Assembly (NCBI GenBank): GCA_030704615.1 | Contig: CM060732.1 | Span: 3,470,001 to 3,534,000 of the forward strand | Direction of reading: 5' to 3' | Source of the DNA: Takakia lepidozioides | Lineage: Eukaryota > Streptophyta > Takakiopsida > Takakiales > Takakiaceae | DNA: 64,000 nucleotides | Shown here: positions 31,356 through 42,564 of the stretch, piece after piece | Position numbering within the stretch: position 1 is the first letter of the stretch | How the letters are laid out: each line of letters opens with the position of its first letter | Made by a program: the position numbers and the translations under genes | The notes under the pieces: model-generated | Told to the model about the DNA's origin: nothing | Database searches by the model: none | The model's input: only the letters and a program-made list of their open reading frames with translations

Positions 31356-33261
31356 AGGATGGAAATTCAGCGCCGAATTTCCATCCTGCCAGGTAGGGCG
31401 GCGCGCGAAATTTCCGCCACGCAGGTAATTCGGAGCCGGATGGATGGAAATCCGGCGCCGGATTTCCATCCTGTGAGGTAGGGCGGGGCGCGAAATTTCC
31501 ACCACGTAGGTAATTCGGAGCGGATGGATGGAAATCCGGCGCCGGATTTCCATCCTGCCGGGTAGGGCGGGGCGTGAAATTTCCGCCACGCGGGTAATTC
31601 GGAGCGGATGGATGGAAATCCGGCGCCGAATTTCCATCCAGCAGGTAGTGCGGCGCGCAAAATTTGCGTCGTGCAGGTAATTCGGAGCGGATCAGGATGG
31701 AAATTCGGCGCCGAATTTCCATCCTGCAGGTAATTCGAAGCCCGGATGGATGGAAATCCGGCGCCGAATTTCCATCCAGCAGGTTACTCGGATCGCTGGC
31801 GGATGGAAATTCGGCGCCGAATTTCCATTCGCCAGGTAAGTCGAAGCACCAAATTACCTTCCTGGAGGTAATTCTGAGCGTGGCCGCTTGGTTTTTCGGA
31901 GAAAAACAAAGTAAACTTTTAGTTTTGTGGCTGAAGTCCACTTTTAAACACGTTTTTCATGGAATCCTTGACTGCTAGAGGGAAATCCGAACGGCCTCGG
32001 ACGGAAATTCGGCGCCGTTTTTCCATTCTGTTCGGTTTTTATATCGTCCAGTTTTGGGCCTCACCACCCGGCCGGACTTCCTTTAAGGGGGTCCGGATGG
32101 AAGTTCGGCGGCGAATTTCAATCCGGGGGATGGTATCTGTCGGACAGGTGCCGGCCTCTACGCCCGAGGCGACTTCGTTCGGGCGTCATTTGGTGCCGAA
32201 CTTCCGTCCGGGGGTTGAAATGTGACGGCCAGGTGCCGGCCTCTCCCCCTCCCCAACAGCATCCGAACCGCCCGCACGGAAATTCGGGCCGTTTTTCCAT
32301 CCTGTTCGGTTTTTATATCGTCCAGTTTTGGGCCTCACCACCCGACCGGACCTCCTTTGAGGGGGCCGGATGGAAATTTGGTGGTGAATTTCCATCCGGG
32401 GGATGGTCTCTGTCGGACAGGTGCCGGCCTCTACGCCCAAGGCGACTTCGTCCGGGCGTCACTTGTTGGATATTCGGTGCCGAATTTCCGTCCGGGGGTT
32501 GAAATGTGACGGCCAGGTGCCGGCCTCTCCCCCCTCCCGACTGCATCCGAACCGCCCCGCACGGAAATTCGGCGCCGTTTTTCCATCCTGTTCGGTTTTT
32601 ATATCGTCCAGTTTTGGGCCTCACCACCCGACTAGACTTCCTTTGAGGGGGCCGGATGGAAATTCGGCGGCAAATTTCCATCCAGGGGATGTCTCTGTCG
32701 GACAGGTGCCGGCCTCTACGCCCGAGGCGACTTCGTCCGGGCGTCACCTGTTGGATATTCGGTGCCGAATTTCCGTCCGGGGGTTGTAATGTGAGGGCCA
32801 GGTGTCGGCCTCTCCCCCCTCCCCGACTGCATCCGAACGGCCTCGGATGGGAATTCGGCGCCGTTTTTCCATCCGGGGAGGTTTTTATGTCGGCCAGTTT
32901 TCGGCCTGACCCCCCGACACGACTTCCTTTGGGGGGATCCGAATGGAAATTCGGCGCTGAATTTCCATCCGGGGGTTGTTCTGTGTCGGACAGGTTCCGG
33001 CCTCTCTGCCCGAGGCGACTTCATTCGTGCGGCCCCTGCTGGATATTCGGTGCCGAATTTTCATCCGGGAATAGTAATGTGACGGCACGGTGCCGGCTTC
33101 TCCCCTTCAGCCGACATCATCTGGACGGCCCCCCACTTTCTGACTGCATACCGTTGGCAGTTATTGCGCAAAGACCAGGGGCCGCATTCCTGAGACAAGG
33201 TTCATTAACACTATGACTGTGGATTTTTGAGATAGTTGGCTCCCTGGATTTGGATCAGGCT
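31356..33261. repeat. Long palindromic array, two unit types (about 90 bp and about 285 bp)
   Basis: Bases 31356-31850 hold units of about 90 bp (ggtaattcggagcgg, then gatggaaatccggcgccggatttccatc). From about 31975, larger units of about 275-287 bp repeat, marked by cggtttttatatcgtccagttttgggcc at 32033, 32308 and 32595 and a variant at 32880. All carry inverted repeats centred on GGCGCC or a variant. The last 190 bp equals 5356-5549, directly upstream of the MULE transposase. No protein-coding signal is credible despite open frames of over 200 codons. Confidence 0.9.
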
Positions 33262-33266
33262 CTGTC

Positions 33267-33992
33267 TGTCGCGGCCCTTTGCCTTGAGGGCAGGGGGTCG
33301 GGACACATGAGGGGCTGCCCCTGTGGTGGGGGCAGCGGCAGCGATAGGTATGGGGGGCTGAAGCACCCTTGAGTGCCTTGGGCACTCAAGGAGGCGGAGG
33401 CACTCAATAGGTGGAGCCCCGCACACCGGGTTGCGGTGGGGGTGGCTCCACAAGGGGTGGTGGTAGCTTAGCGGGACTTAGTGGGGGTGGCATAGGACTC
33501 ACCATGGGGGCGGAGACCTCGTGGTTGGAGTCATGGGGAGTCTTGGGACTCATCACGGTCCATAGGGGCCGTGGTGAGTGGGCCAAGACTCACCGCGACT
33601 CATCACCGGGAGTCGAGGGTTTTCGTGGTGGTTCGCCATAAAATGGCATGGCTGGTTGTGAAACCCCCGCGGACAGCTACAGAAGTATATATAGGGAGTA
33701 GTAACCCCGAGAACGGTGCAAGCCCGTTGGTGACCAAAAACTAGTGAGTAAGCGAGCGAGCCGGAAAGCGACCAAAGAGTGGGGAGCTGTTCCGGACTGC
33801 CAACTACCAAAGGGAATTCCCGCTGGTTCCAAATTGGTGGAGGGTTCTTTGGGAGTTCAAAGGGGGACCGTTATGCCCCGGTGAGCAGCCGAAGCTCCAA
33901 GTTGGTCCGGCGGCCAGGTTGGGAGTTAGGCGCGCGCATCAAGCTAGCAACTATGACTTGAAGGGGAGCTTACCGAAGTGAGGTGTGCGACA
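33267..33992 (+). mobile_element. 5' LTR of a Ty3-type retrotransposon
   Basis: The LTR starts TGTCGC and ends GCGACA, perfect short inverted ends. Its left edge is confirmed by comparison with 5540-5560: the array sequence ggatcaggct is interrupted here exactly where the uninterrupted copy continues. A TATA box (tatatatag, 33686-33694) lies near the middle, as expected for the U3 promoter. The partner 3' LTR is missing because the element is truncated. Confidence 0.85.
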
Positions 33993-33994
33993 CT

Positions 33995-34006
33995 TGGTAT
34001 CAGAGC
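33995..34006 (+). promoter_or_regulatory. Primer-binding site for initiator Met-tRNA
   Basis: TGGTATCAGAGC, two bases after the LTR, is the standard plant retrotransposon primer-binding site complementary to the 3' end of tRNA-iMet. It fixes the 5' LTR end and element orientation. Confidence 0.9.
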
Positions 34007-34047
34007 TTAGAGTTCAGTACGTGATCGTCCTTGGGATTGGCCTCATC

Positions 34048-34503
34048 ATGGGGTCGGGCAAGCCAAAGCGAAAGCGGAACGGCCCAAAAGATGATGATCC
34101 TGGTGGGCCCGATGGGGGCGACGTGTCACCGAGGCGGCCGTTTGAGGAAGCGATGCATGTCTCCGAAAATGAGGCCGCTCAAGAGCGGGAGGAATCTGAG
34201 GAGTTGGAGCCCGAGGAATCCCTGAGAGCTCCGACTGACCAACAGATGCCTCCCATGCCGGCAGCCTTTTGGGAAGGGTTGTTGGCGCAATTTGGTGGGA
34301 CGTTGAAAGACGTGTTGAAGGCGGCTAATGCCACTTCCACTAAGGCAAATTTAAGGTAAAGCCTAAGGAACCCAGCACCTTCGAGGGCGTCCGAAATCGG
34401 AAGGCACTCAACACCTGGCTCCTGGAGCTAGAGCAGTACTTCCGGGCGGCCAAGTTGAGTGACGAGGACCGGGTGGAAGTGGCTCCCACCTATTTGAGGG
34501 GCT
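34048..34503 (+). pseudogene. Gag N-terminal region, frameshifted
   Basis: ATG at 34048 (MGSGKPKRKRNGPKDDD) begins Gag and reads to a TAA at 34357. The sense continues one frame over (VKPKEPSTFEGVRNRKALNT, LELEQYFRAAKLSDEDRVEV), typical of Ty3 Gag, up to a TGA at about 34516. One indel near 34347 and a Trp-to-stop change therefore break it. The next ORF resumes Gag. Confidence 0.8.
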
Positions 34504-37500
34504 ATGCTCAACAATGATGGCAGAAAACGCCTTCACGACCGAGGTCCAAGCCCGGAAACCTTGAATTGGAGTGGGTTCAAGGAATTGATGAAAAGGCAGT
34601 TTGTGCCCCTCAACGCGTCCTGGCTTGCCCGGGACAAGATGAGGAATTTGAAGCAAACAGATGACATTCGGGGATATGTCCAGGCTTTCAATGTGCTGTT
34701 GCTCGAAGTCGCGGACATGGCAGAACCAGAAATGGTCTTCAACCTTGTGGCGGGACTGGCCCCATGGGCTATGCGGAAGTTGGAGGAGAAGCCACCTAAG
34801 ACTTTGAACGAGGCAATTGAGAGGGCTGAATGTTTCTCGGATGTCCCTAGGGGTGAAAGACAAGGCCGTACGGAGCTGAACCACAAGAAAACCCGGCGGG
34901 AAGGTGACGCCTTCCGACCGGAAAAGAAGTGGGATAGGCCACGCGGCGACAATGGCACGTGGAAATCGAAGGGAGGGCCTTCACAAGTCAAGGTGGCACC
35001 CGGTGCTTCAAAAGGAAAAGCGGGTGGAGCGGCCTATGGCAGACAGAAGGCGACCTTTGATGGAGTGTGTTTCAATTGCGGGGAGCCCGGGCACATGGCC
35101 AAGAAGTGCATGAAGCCCCGGCAATTGAACATGACTCGGGCGACCACAGAGCTGTCGGAAGATACCATCAGTCGCTTGGTGGAAGCGGTGGTCACCAGGA
35201 CTTGCAAGGTAGGCGAATTTTCTTGTGAATTATATCAGGAAACTGGCGCCTTACGTAAAGGGAGTCAGTTATTGTTCGTGGATGGGATAATATCCGGAAC
35301 TAACGTGTCATTGTTGGTGGACATAGGAGCGTCGCACTCCTTCATGACACCGGCAACGGCACAAAAGCTGGGACTCCCGACAAGTGACGTGGGGGCCTCT
35401 ATTGAGGTACGTTCTGCCAAAGGAGAACCGCAATTGGCGACGAGGTTGGCGTTCGATGTCTCTCTTCAACTGGGGAAATGGGAAGGACGTGAGAACTTCA
35501 CCATTTGCGAGATCGATGGAGTGGATCTCATTTTGGGGATGACCTTTTTGAGCAAATCCGGAGCGGTCATAGATGGCCGCAAAAGAGTAGTCACGCTACC
35601 ATGTGGGGATGGTGGCGAAGTCTTACGAGTATTGGAAACGCCCAAACCCGTGGGAGGGCGAATAAACCTTCTGTCAGCAAGGGAGTGGGCCGTGGAGGAG
35701 GCACACGAGCCCCAATTTTTGCTTTACATTAGAGAAGTGAAGGGAGAAGGCGATGGGGAGCCGAGCCCAGATTGGATCAAGGGGATTTTGGAGAGATACC
35801 AAGATGTGATGTCGGAGGATTTACCAAGCAGCTTGCCACCTCGAAGAGGAGTTGACCACAAGATTGAGGTGATACCGGGATCGGAACCGCCTGCCAAGGC
35901 GCCCTGCCGGTTGAGCCACAGAGAGTTGGTCGAGCTGAAGACTCAGCTCAAAGATCTAATGTCAAAGGGGTACATCCGGCCGAATAAGTCACCTTACGGA
36001 GCCCCGGTGCTATTCCCAGACAAGAAGGATGGGACGCTGCGGATGTGTGTCGATTACAGGGCTTTGAATAAGGTGACTATCAAAAACCGGTATCCTTTGC
36101 CAAGGATCGACGACCTTTTCGATCGGTTGGCAAGAGCAAAGTATTTCAGCCGGATCGATCTGCGCTCCGGCTATCATCAAATTCGAGTGGCGGAAGGAGA
36201 TGAGGAGAAGACCGCGTGCAGGACAAGGTATGGTTCATATGAGTTCTTGGTGATGCCTTTTGGGCTCACCAATGCACCCGCAACCTTTAGCACGCCGATG
36301 AACAGCCTTTTCCAGGATTGGTTGGATGACTTTGTGATCGTGTACATCGACGACATCTTGGTGTATTCGAAAACAAAGGAGGAGCACCTGAAGCACCTCA
36401 AAAGGGTGTTCCAGAAATTGCGGGAAGAGAAGCTGTATGCCAAAGCTTCAAAGTGCGAATTCGGGGTCACAAAAGTGGAGTTCCTGGGGCATGTGATTAC
36501 ACAGGATGGGATCAAAATGGATGACAGAAAGGTGAGAGCGATCTTGGACTGGGAGCCTCCGACTTCGGTCCCGGGAGTGCGATCCTTCCTAGGACTCGCC
36601 TCCTATTACCGGAAGTATGTGAGAAATTTCGCCAAGATCGCGGGGCCGTTGTCAGACCTTCTGTGTAAATCCAAAGTCTGGGTATGGAACACCTTGTGTG
36701 GCCAAGCTTTTGCTGAATTGAAGCAGCGGATGGCGGAAGCTCCAGTCTTGAAAATCCCGGAGTTCGATCGGCCGTTCGAGATTCATACAGATGCGTCGGA
36801 CTTTGCGATTGGGGATGTACTGATGCAAGATGGACGTCCAGTGGCTTACGAAAGTAAGAAACTGAACGAAGTGGAGCGACGGTGGCCGACGCACGAGAAA
36901 GAGATGAAGGCGGTGGTGCACTGTCTTGAGCTTTGGCGCCACTATGTTGGTTCCAACCCAGTGAAGGTGTTCACGGACAATGTTACGGTGAAGTATTTTG
37001 CCACGCAGCCCAAGTTGTCCCCAAAACAACTTAGGTGGCAAGATACTTTGGCGGTGTTTGACGTGGATATCCAGTACAAATCGGGACGTGACAATGTGGT
37101 GGCCGATGCTTTAAGTAGAAAACAACAATTCTTGTTGGTGTACAGGGGCGAGACGGCGCTCCAAAGGAAGATCCGGAAGGCTTGCCATAAGGATGAGCTG
37201 GCGAAGTCCGTGATGCAGGACTTGAGGAGGGGGGTTAAATCGCAATTCCACTTGCAAAATGGACTGCTCCGGTATAAGCAAAAACGTCTCTACGTGCCGA
37301 AGGGAGGGATCAGAGATAGTCTCTTGAGAGAATGCTATGATAGCCCGCTTGCGGGCCACGGCGGAGCCACGCGCACTGCGGCACTCTTGAAGAAAGAGTA
37401 TTTCTGGCCCAAACTGAGGGAGGAGGCAGAGGAGTATGTCAAGACATGCACCACATGCCAACAAAACCGGAGCGAGTACAAAAAGCAAGCGAGGCTGTTA

Positions 37501-37795
37501 CAACCCTTGCCGATTCCAGAGGGGACTTGGGAAAGCGTCTCGATGGATTTCATGACTGCTATGCCGCTGTCAAAAGGATTCGATGCAATCATGGTGGTGG
37601 TGGATAGGTTCAGTAAAATGGGCCATTTTATCGCCACCAAGGAGACGGCAACGGCACAAGAGACAGAGCAACTTTACTTCGCCCACGTCTTAAAACATCA
37701 TGGAGTCCCGAAGGATATTGTCTCGGACCGCGATCCAAAGTTTACGAGTAAATTTTGGAGGACACTTTGGAAGAAGATGGGGACGAGGCGCAAGG
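34504..37795 (+). CDS. Ty3-type Gag (C-term)-Pol polyprotein, integrase truncated
   Basis: About 1,097 codons hold the Gag C-terminal half ([20 protein letters not shown]), one zinc knuckle [14 protein letters not shown] (residues 189-202), an aspartic protease with [10 protein letters not shown] (Asp 273; Ile replaces the usual Thr/Ser of D-T/S-G), RT with [15 protein letters not shown] (residues 614 on), RNase H ([23 protein letters not shown]) and the integrase zinc finger (H...H...CTTCQQN). The integrase core keeps SMDFMTAMP and IVSDRDPKF but ends at [11 protein letters not shown], before the Glu. From about 37800 the sequence is unrelated repeat, so the stop at 38008 is not native. No chromodomain or 3' LTR remains. 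The rest of pol is uninterrupted, so truncation is probably fairly recent. Confidence 0.95.
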
Positions 37796-37827
37796 ATGAC
37801 AAGATCTGTCGCGTAGGGCTGCTGCAC

Positions 37828-39050
37828 TTGTGCCAAGCTCAAAACACCTGTACTAGGAAGCACCAAACAGTGTGCGGCAACGCACATTTTTGGGCCCCCC
37901 TTCCCGGTTGTTTTTTTACTTCAAAATGGGCCACAAATGGCCCGTATGCCATGCTCAAATTACCCCTAATTGGAAGCCCCAAACAGTGTGCTTCAAAGCA
38001 CACTGTTTGAGCCCCCCTCTGTGCCTGTTTTTTGATTTCAAAATGGGTCATATTTGATGTCTAAATGTGCCACACAGGGCCAGTGTGCCAAGTTCAAAAC
38101 ACCCGTAGTTGGAAGCACCAAACAGTGTGCGGCAATGCACACTGTTTGGGCCCCCCTTTCCGGTTGTTTTGCGACTTCAAAATGGGCCACAAATGGCCAG
38201 TATGCCATGCTCAAAATACCCCTGATTGGAAGCCCCAAACAGTGTGCTTCAAAGCACACTGTTTGAGGCCCCCTCTGTGCCTGTTTTTTGATTTTAAAAT
38301 GGGCCATGTTTGATGTCTAAATGTGCCACACAGGGCCAGTGTGCCAAGTTCAAAACACCTGTAGTTGGAAGCACCAAACAGTGTGCGGCAATGCACATTT
38401 TTGGGCCCCCCTTCCCGATTGTTTTTTTACTTCAAAATGGGCCACAAATGGCCCGTATGCCATGCTCAAATTACCCCTAATTGGAAGCCCCAAACAGTGT
38501 GCTTCAAAGCACAATGTTTGAGCCCCCCTCTGTGCCTGTTTTTTGATTTCAAAATGGGCCATGTTTGATGTCTAAATGTGCCACACAGGGCCAGTGTGCC
38601 AAGTTCAAAACACCCATAGTGGGAAACACCCAACAGTGGGCGGCAACGCACACTGATTGGGCCCCCAGTTGTTTTTTTTCTTTCAAAATCGGCCACAAAA
38701 GGCCAGTATGTCATGCTCAAAATACCCCTAATTGGAAGCCCCAAATAGTGTGCGGCAACGCACACTGTTTGGGCCCCCATTTCCGGTTGTTTTTTTATTT
38801 CAAAATGGGCCACAAAGGGCCAGTATGCCATGCTCAAAATACCCCTAATTGGAAGCCCTAAACAGTGTGCTTCAAAGCACACTGTTTGTGGCCCCCTCTG
38901 TGCCTGTTTTTTTAATTTCAAAATGGGCCATGTTTGATGTTTAAATGTGCCACACAAGGCCAGTGTGCCCAGTTCAAAACACCCGTAGTTGGAAGCACCA
39001 AACAGTGTGCGGCAACGCACACTGTTTGTGCCCCCCTTTCCGGTTTTTTG
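37828..39050. repeat. Tandem array of hairpin units, about 250-bp period
   Basis: Units alternate two hairpins: one with arms AAACAGTGTGCG and its complement around a GCAA loop, and one with arms AAACAGTGTGCTT around CA. Between them lie tttcaaaatgggccacaaatggcc and tgtctaaatgtgccacacagggccagtgtgcc. Anchors recur at about 37863, 38118, 38374, 38750 and 39000. The truncated integrase joins the array at about 37800-37830. Short ORFs here are repeat artefacts. Confidence 0.9.
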
Positions 39051-39162
39051 TTTGTAAATCTGCCTTCTTGTTCCTCTTCTTGGTGGTTCTCGGATGGAGT
39101 TGCATAAGTCGCTCAAATGAATATGTAGGTGCCTGGTTTTCAAGCTTCTTAGATCCTTCTGG

Positions 39163-39895
39163 ATGTCCTGTTCGCAGACACGTTTGTTTGAAGCTGTTTG
39201 TCTCGTCCGAGTGCATCCACCTACGACTCCAGCCGTCATTAGGGAGTTCGCCATCACTCATGGGGGCAAGTTCATAGACGAGAAGACAAATCCTCCCACG
39301 GATGACATGCACCACAAGTACGTGGACAACAACGTCTGCTTGCATAGGGGGAATGGGGTTTTTTGGGATTGAAGGGGATGCCGAAATTTACAAGAACCTC
39401 CTGGTGGGTTTGGGTGGACAAACTTCTCAAGTCCTTCCAAAGCCGCTTCTCGGTGATATTGATACAGGGGAGACGTCCGACAAGGAGCTGGACTCCGACT
39501 TTGCCTGTGAGTAAGTTCAACCTGTGGATGCTTGCATTCTTGTTTCACTGGAATCACTGTTCTTAAGGCAAAGGTGCACATGGGAGACATCCTCTTCGTT
39601 GGACTTGTGCATTGCATCATTGTATTCAAAATGGATTTTTGTCGACTTGTGCAGGAGTCTGTGTGCTTCCACTGACCCTCCAGGGCTATCACAACTTCTT
39701 GGACTTCTTTCAAGTCCTCCTCAGTCTTACATGCTACCCGTCTATGTGGAGGCACTCGCAGCAAGCATGTCCGTTCATGGCACTCGCAGTCCAACCATCG
39801 ACGGTCGTGGTAGAAGACGTGGTGTTGGGGCCGGAATCTTTGTGGATGACATAGCACAGGAGGTCGATTGTGATTGTGATGACTTTGACACTTGA
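39163..39895 (+). CDS. Unidentified small gene, probably two exons
   Basis: I do not recognise it. A first block reads VHPPTTPAVIREFAITHGGK and NPPTDDMHHKYVDNNVCLH (39163-39372), shifts frame near 39360, and goes on with GIEGDAEIYKNLLVGLGGQT to a stop at 39512. A second block (about 39655-39895) reads MLPVYVEALAASMSVHGTRS, then GRGRRRGVGAGIFVDDIAQE and an acidic Cys-containing end (VDCDCDDFDT). A gtgagtaagt near 39507 and a gtgcag at 39650 could be splice sites. The plus strand is preferred over the 301-codon minus-strand frame, whose composition is low-complexity. It may be a gene captured by, or belonging to, a nearby element. Confidence 0.35.
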
Positions 39896-40476
39896 TATCA
39901 AGTTTTCTTTTACTTTTATTCGGGGCCAATTTTGAGATGGGATGGTGGTGTGTCTTTGTTGTCCTGTTTGCAATGTGTGCGTGGGATGCAAATTCCTGGG
40001 AACAAACTATCGTTGGAGATGGGGGTTGCATGGACTGTCCGTATTGTTCCTTCAATCTCTTTAGTGTTTTCCGGAGCTCACAGTCTTGTGTGCATTGCAA
40101 AAACAAACAAACGTCTTTGGTTTGGGCAGTGCATTCTTGCATCATTTGCTCGTTGGTCTCCAAACCATTCCAGCTAGAAGAATGCTTGGTAAATCCACCA
40201 CGTTAAAGTCCACGTGATCAAAGATTGTTCAGGCATTCTTCTGCTGAGCATCCATGATGCTCCCGCACATACCATACATGTTGGCAAGGGTGGTAAGTAA
40301 GAAAATATTTCGCAGGGATCCGCTTTGGATGATGTGAGTGTGCACCTGCTCACGACGTAGCCACATTCCAATGCAAGGGCTTGGTATGTTAATAACGTCT
40401 TAATAGATGCAATGGATAGATGGATACAATGGATGTAACACATCCAGTCTGCATTCCCTGAAAATGGCTGATCAAC

Positions 40477-40600
40477 TCACGGTAATAGGTGACACCCGCG
40501 GAAATAGGCCATGTATGCATGTTGACGTGGCGTGAGCCTGTGCTGGGCTCACGGGCTCCTGGGCTCATAGGCTCACTCCTCCGGGCTCACAGAATAGCAC
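40477..40600. repeat. Short GAGCC/GGCTCAC repeat with element-terminus-like motifs
   Basis: cacggtaataggtgacacccgcggaaataggccatg resembles the cacggaaataggg pairs at 25083-25120 and the ccgcgaaat...ctattaccgcg blocks at 9716-9830. It is followed by repeated gggctcacgggctcctgggctcat. It may be the end of another element of the same superfamily. Confidence 0.4.
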
Positions 40601-40984
40601 CCCCCTCTTGCACTGGCTGCATGTGTACCCCTGGTCTGGCTGGGTCACATTGTCAAAAAGGTCTGCAAGGACGTACTTCTGCGCGGTGCTCGTCTGAGCC
40701 TCGTGTGGTAAAAGGAAGATAGTCGCCAAGTAGGGCTCCGTAAGTAGAATCTGTGTATCGTGCACATGTATGGTGCAGGTGTTTGTGTTGTAATGTTCCA
40801 AAGACTCCTTGCACAACTCATCATGCTTGAGATTCCAATCCAGAGTGGTGATGAAGAAGGGAAGGCCAAGACTCTCCAAGATTGCCTGCGTATCCGAGTC
40901 CCTGTCACTTTCCCTTAATACTGGGCTGAGCTTAAAGCTCACCCTGGCATAAGGGCTTTGGCTCTTCCGCTTGGTGTCGGCCAT
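40600..40984 (-). pseudogene. Diverged fragment related to the downstream-of-pol ORF
   Basis: From a Met at 40984 the minus frame gives MADTKRKSQSPYARVSFKLS, then ILLTEPYLATIFLLPHEAQT and LADLFDNVTQPDQGYTCSQC. This parallels ITPLYLQQLFRLPAGQVHVE...LFQEGSFFKTQGYACTKA of the ORF at 14729, with the same order and spacing. It ends in the GGCTCAC repeat. The similarity is weak but co-linear. Confidence 0.4.
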
Positions 40985-41156
40985 TGCTCTTACTCGCGAG
41001 GTTGCCGCAAGGAATTGAACAATCAATTCCAGCAATATCAAGAGCATACAGACGTGGTTATAAGGTAGTAACACCTAAATGTGTGCATTTAGTGAGTGTG
41101 GCTTACACAGGAGGTGCACTGAGGAGATAATGGTACCATTGGATTAGCAATACAAC

Positions 41157-41482
41157 TGTCAAGTTAAATAAGCACAGTGTGAAAACAGCTAGAATAAAAC
41201 TAGTTATTTGTATTTAACACTTGGATTTAGGTCAAGTGTTAAATCAGGTGTCAAGTTTAGTTTGACACCTGGTCCGTCTTATCTTCACGAGAGCGGCAGT
41301 CGCGCAGCTCATCTCTCTCGAGTTGAGCCTGCGCGATCGAGCTCCTGCATCGTTTAGGATTGAGAGTGCTTATGATAGGAGTGTAGGTTGTTGTGGGGTG
41401 GAGTCCCCATAGCTTGGGGTGCCCCTGGCTCGACTACTATTTCAAAGAGTGATGGTTTTGGTTTTCATGTTTTGTGTCAACA
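41157..41482 (+). mobile_element. 5' LTR of the methyltransferase-carrying retrotransposon
   Basis: The 326-bp repeat starts TGTCAAG and ends TGTCAACA, with TG and CA ends. The copy at 51891-52216 has the same length and differs at one position I found (A at about 41369 versus G). Near identity implies recent insertion. No primer-binding site clearly matching a tRNA was recognised just after it, and no target-site duplication is visible. Confidence 0.85.
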
Positions 41483-41488
41483 GTGTGT

Positions 41489-42564
41489 TCTTTGGTTTTC
41501 TATCACTCGAGAGAGATGAGCTCTATCTAGTTTTCCAGTGCTAAGCTAGATATGATGTTTTTGTTTTTTTAACTATTATAATATAGATGGTCATGGTCTT
41601 GTACACAGCTCAAGCAATGAGCATAGAACGGCGCTAGCTGGAGTTTGTCTCACATCCTCAGTCGCAATGGTGGGACTCGGGGGGTATAGGTAGAGTGGTT
41701 GAAGCACGGCAGCAGCTCCTGACCCTCTGTTTGCCAACTTTGAAAATCTTGAGGCTGAGCCTAAAGCCCTGGCCCTGTTGGGGTCTAACTTTTGGGCTGC
41801 TTGCCACTTTCAAGCTTCTTCACACTGCAGCCTGCGCGTATGGAGACGACGCAATCCTCTGATAACTGAAGGTGCCAGGCGGCTGTTGCTGCACCGACGT
41901 GTTAGTCAAATCCCGAACTGTTGCGCGAGGGGATTCGCTCCGAAGTCTTGCAGGGTGTGCCCGAGCAGGCATGTGTGGATGAGCAGTGTCTACTTAGGAA
42001 ATAGACTGTAGACCAGCCAGCACCAGTTGTCTTGTTCATACCACGCAAGTGAGATGGCGGACGGGAGGAAGCTCATGCGAAGCCTCTCTTGTGTGACCGG
42101 GGCGTGTGTACGACGGGGAAGCGTGAGAAGATGCACTGATGAGCGGGTTTTGTAGAGGGAAATTTCCGTGTTTGACTGCGCAAAGGCAGTGGCTGTGGAT
42201 GTCGGAGCGATGGTATCGGAGTACGCTGGAGAGATAAGAGTCTCCGTGTTGCTGAAGGCGGAACTCATGCCCAGTGCTGAGTACAGTTGTTGTGGCATCT
42301 AGTGTCCGTCCTTATGCTACTTTGCAGAAGACCTGGTGTTGGCAAATGGGTGGCAGGGTCGCTTCTCTAGGAAGAACGTCACGGGCTTGAGTTTTTCGCC
42401 TGTTAGTCCGTTCTCTCTTAAAGAGTCTGCAGTGTGCAGTTGGTTGCTTCCCCGTGCGTAAAAAACCGTGTAGGCTAATGCACAGAAGGAGAGAAGACAT
42501 ACATACTGGGGGACAGTTCTTCCGGGAGCTAAGGTGGGGAGAGATGGAAGAGAGAGGACATTAA
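41489..42564 (+). other. Long leader of the retrotransposon, no gene recognised
   Basis: About 1.1 kb between the LTR and the captured kinase fragment contains only short frames on both strands. It may be untranslated leader, or upstream sequence of the captured host gene. Confidence 0.4.

Noticed and set aside
31225-31941. 238-codon minus-strand ORF and similar ones to 33216
   Set aside because: Translations of the palindromic array, open on both strands because the units are inverted repeats.
31356-33261. CRISPR-like regularly spaced repeats
   Set aside because: Units are palindromic minisatellites with no unique spacers of constant length, in a eukaryotic genome and without cas genes.
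39258-40163. 301-codon minus-strand ORF
   Set aside because: Composition is Cys/His/Thr-rich and motif-free; the plus strand has better protein-like blocks and splice signals.
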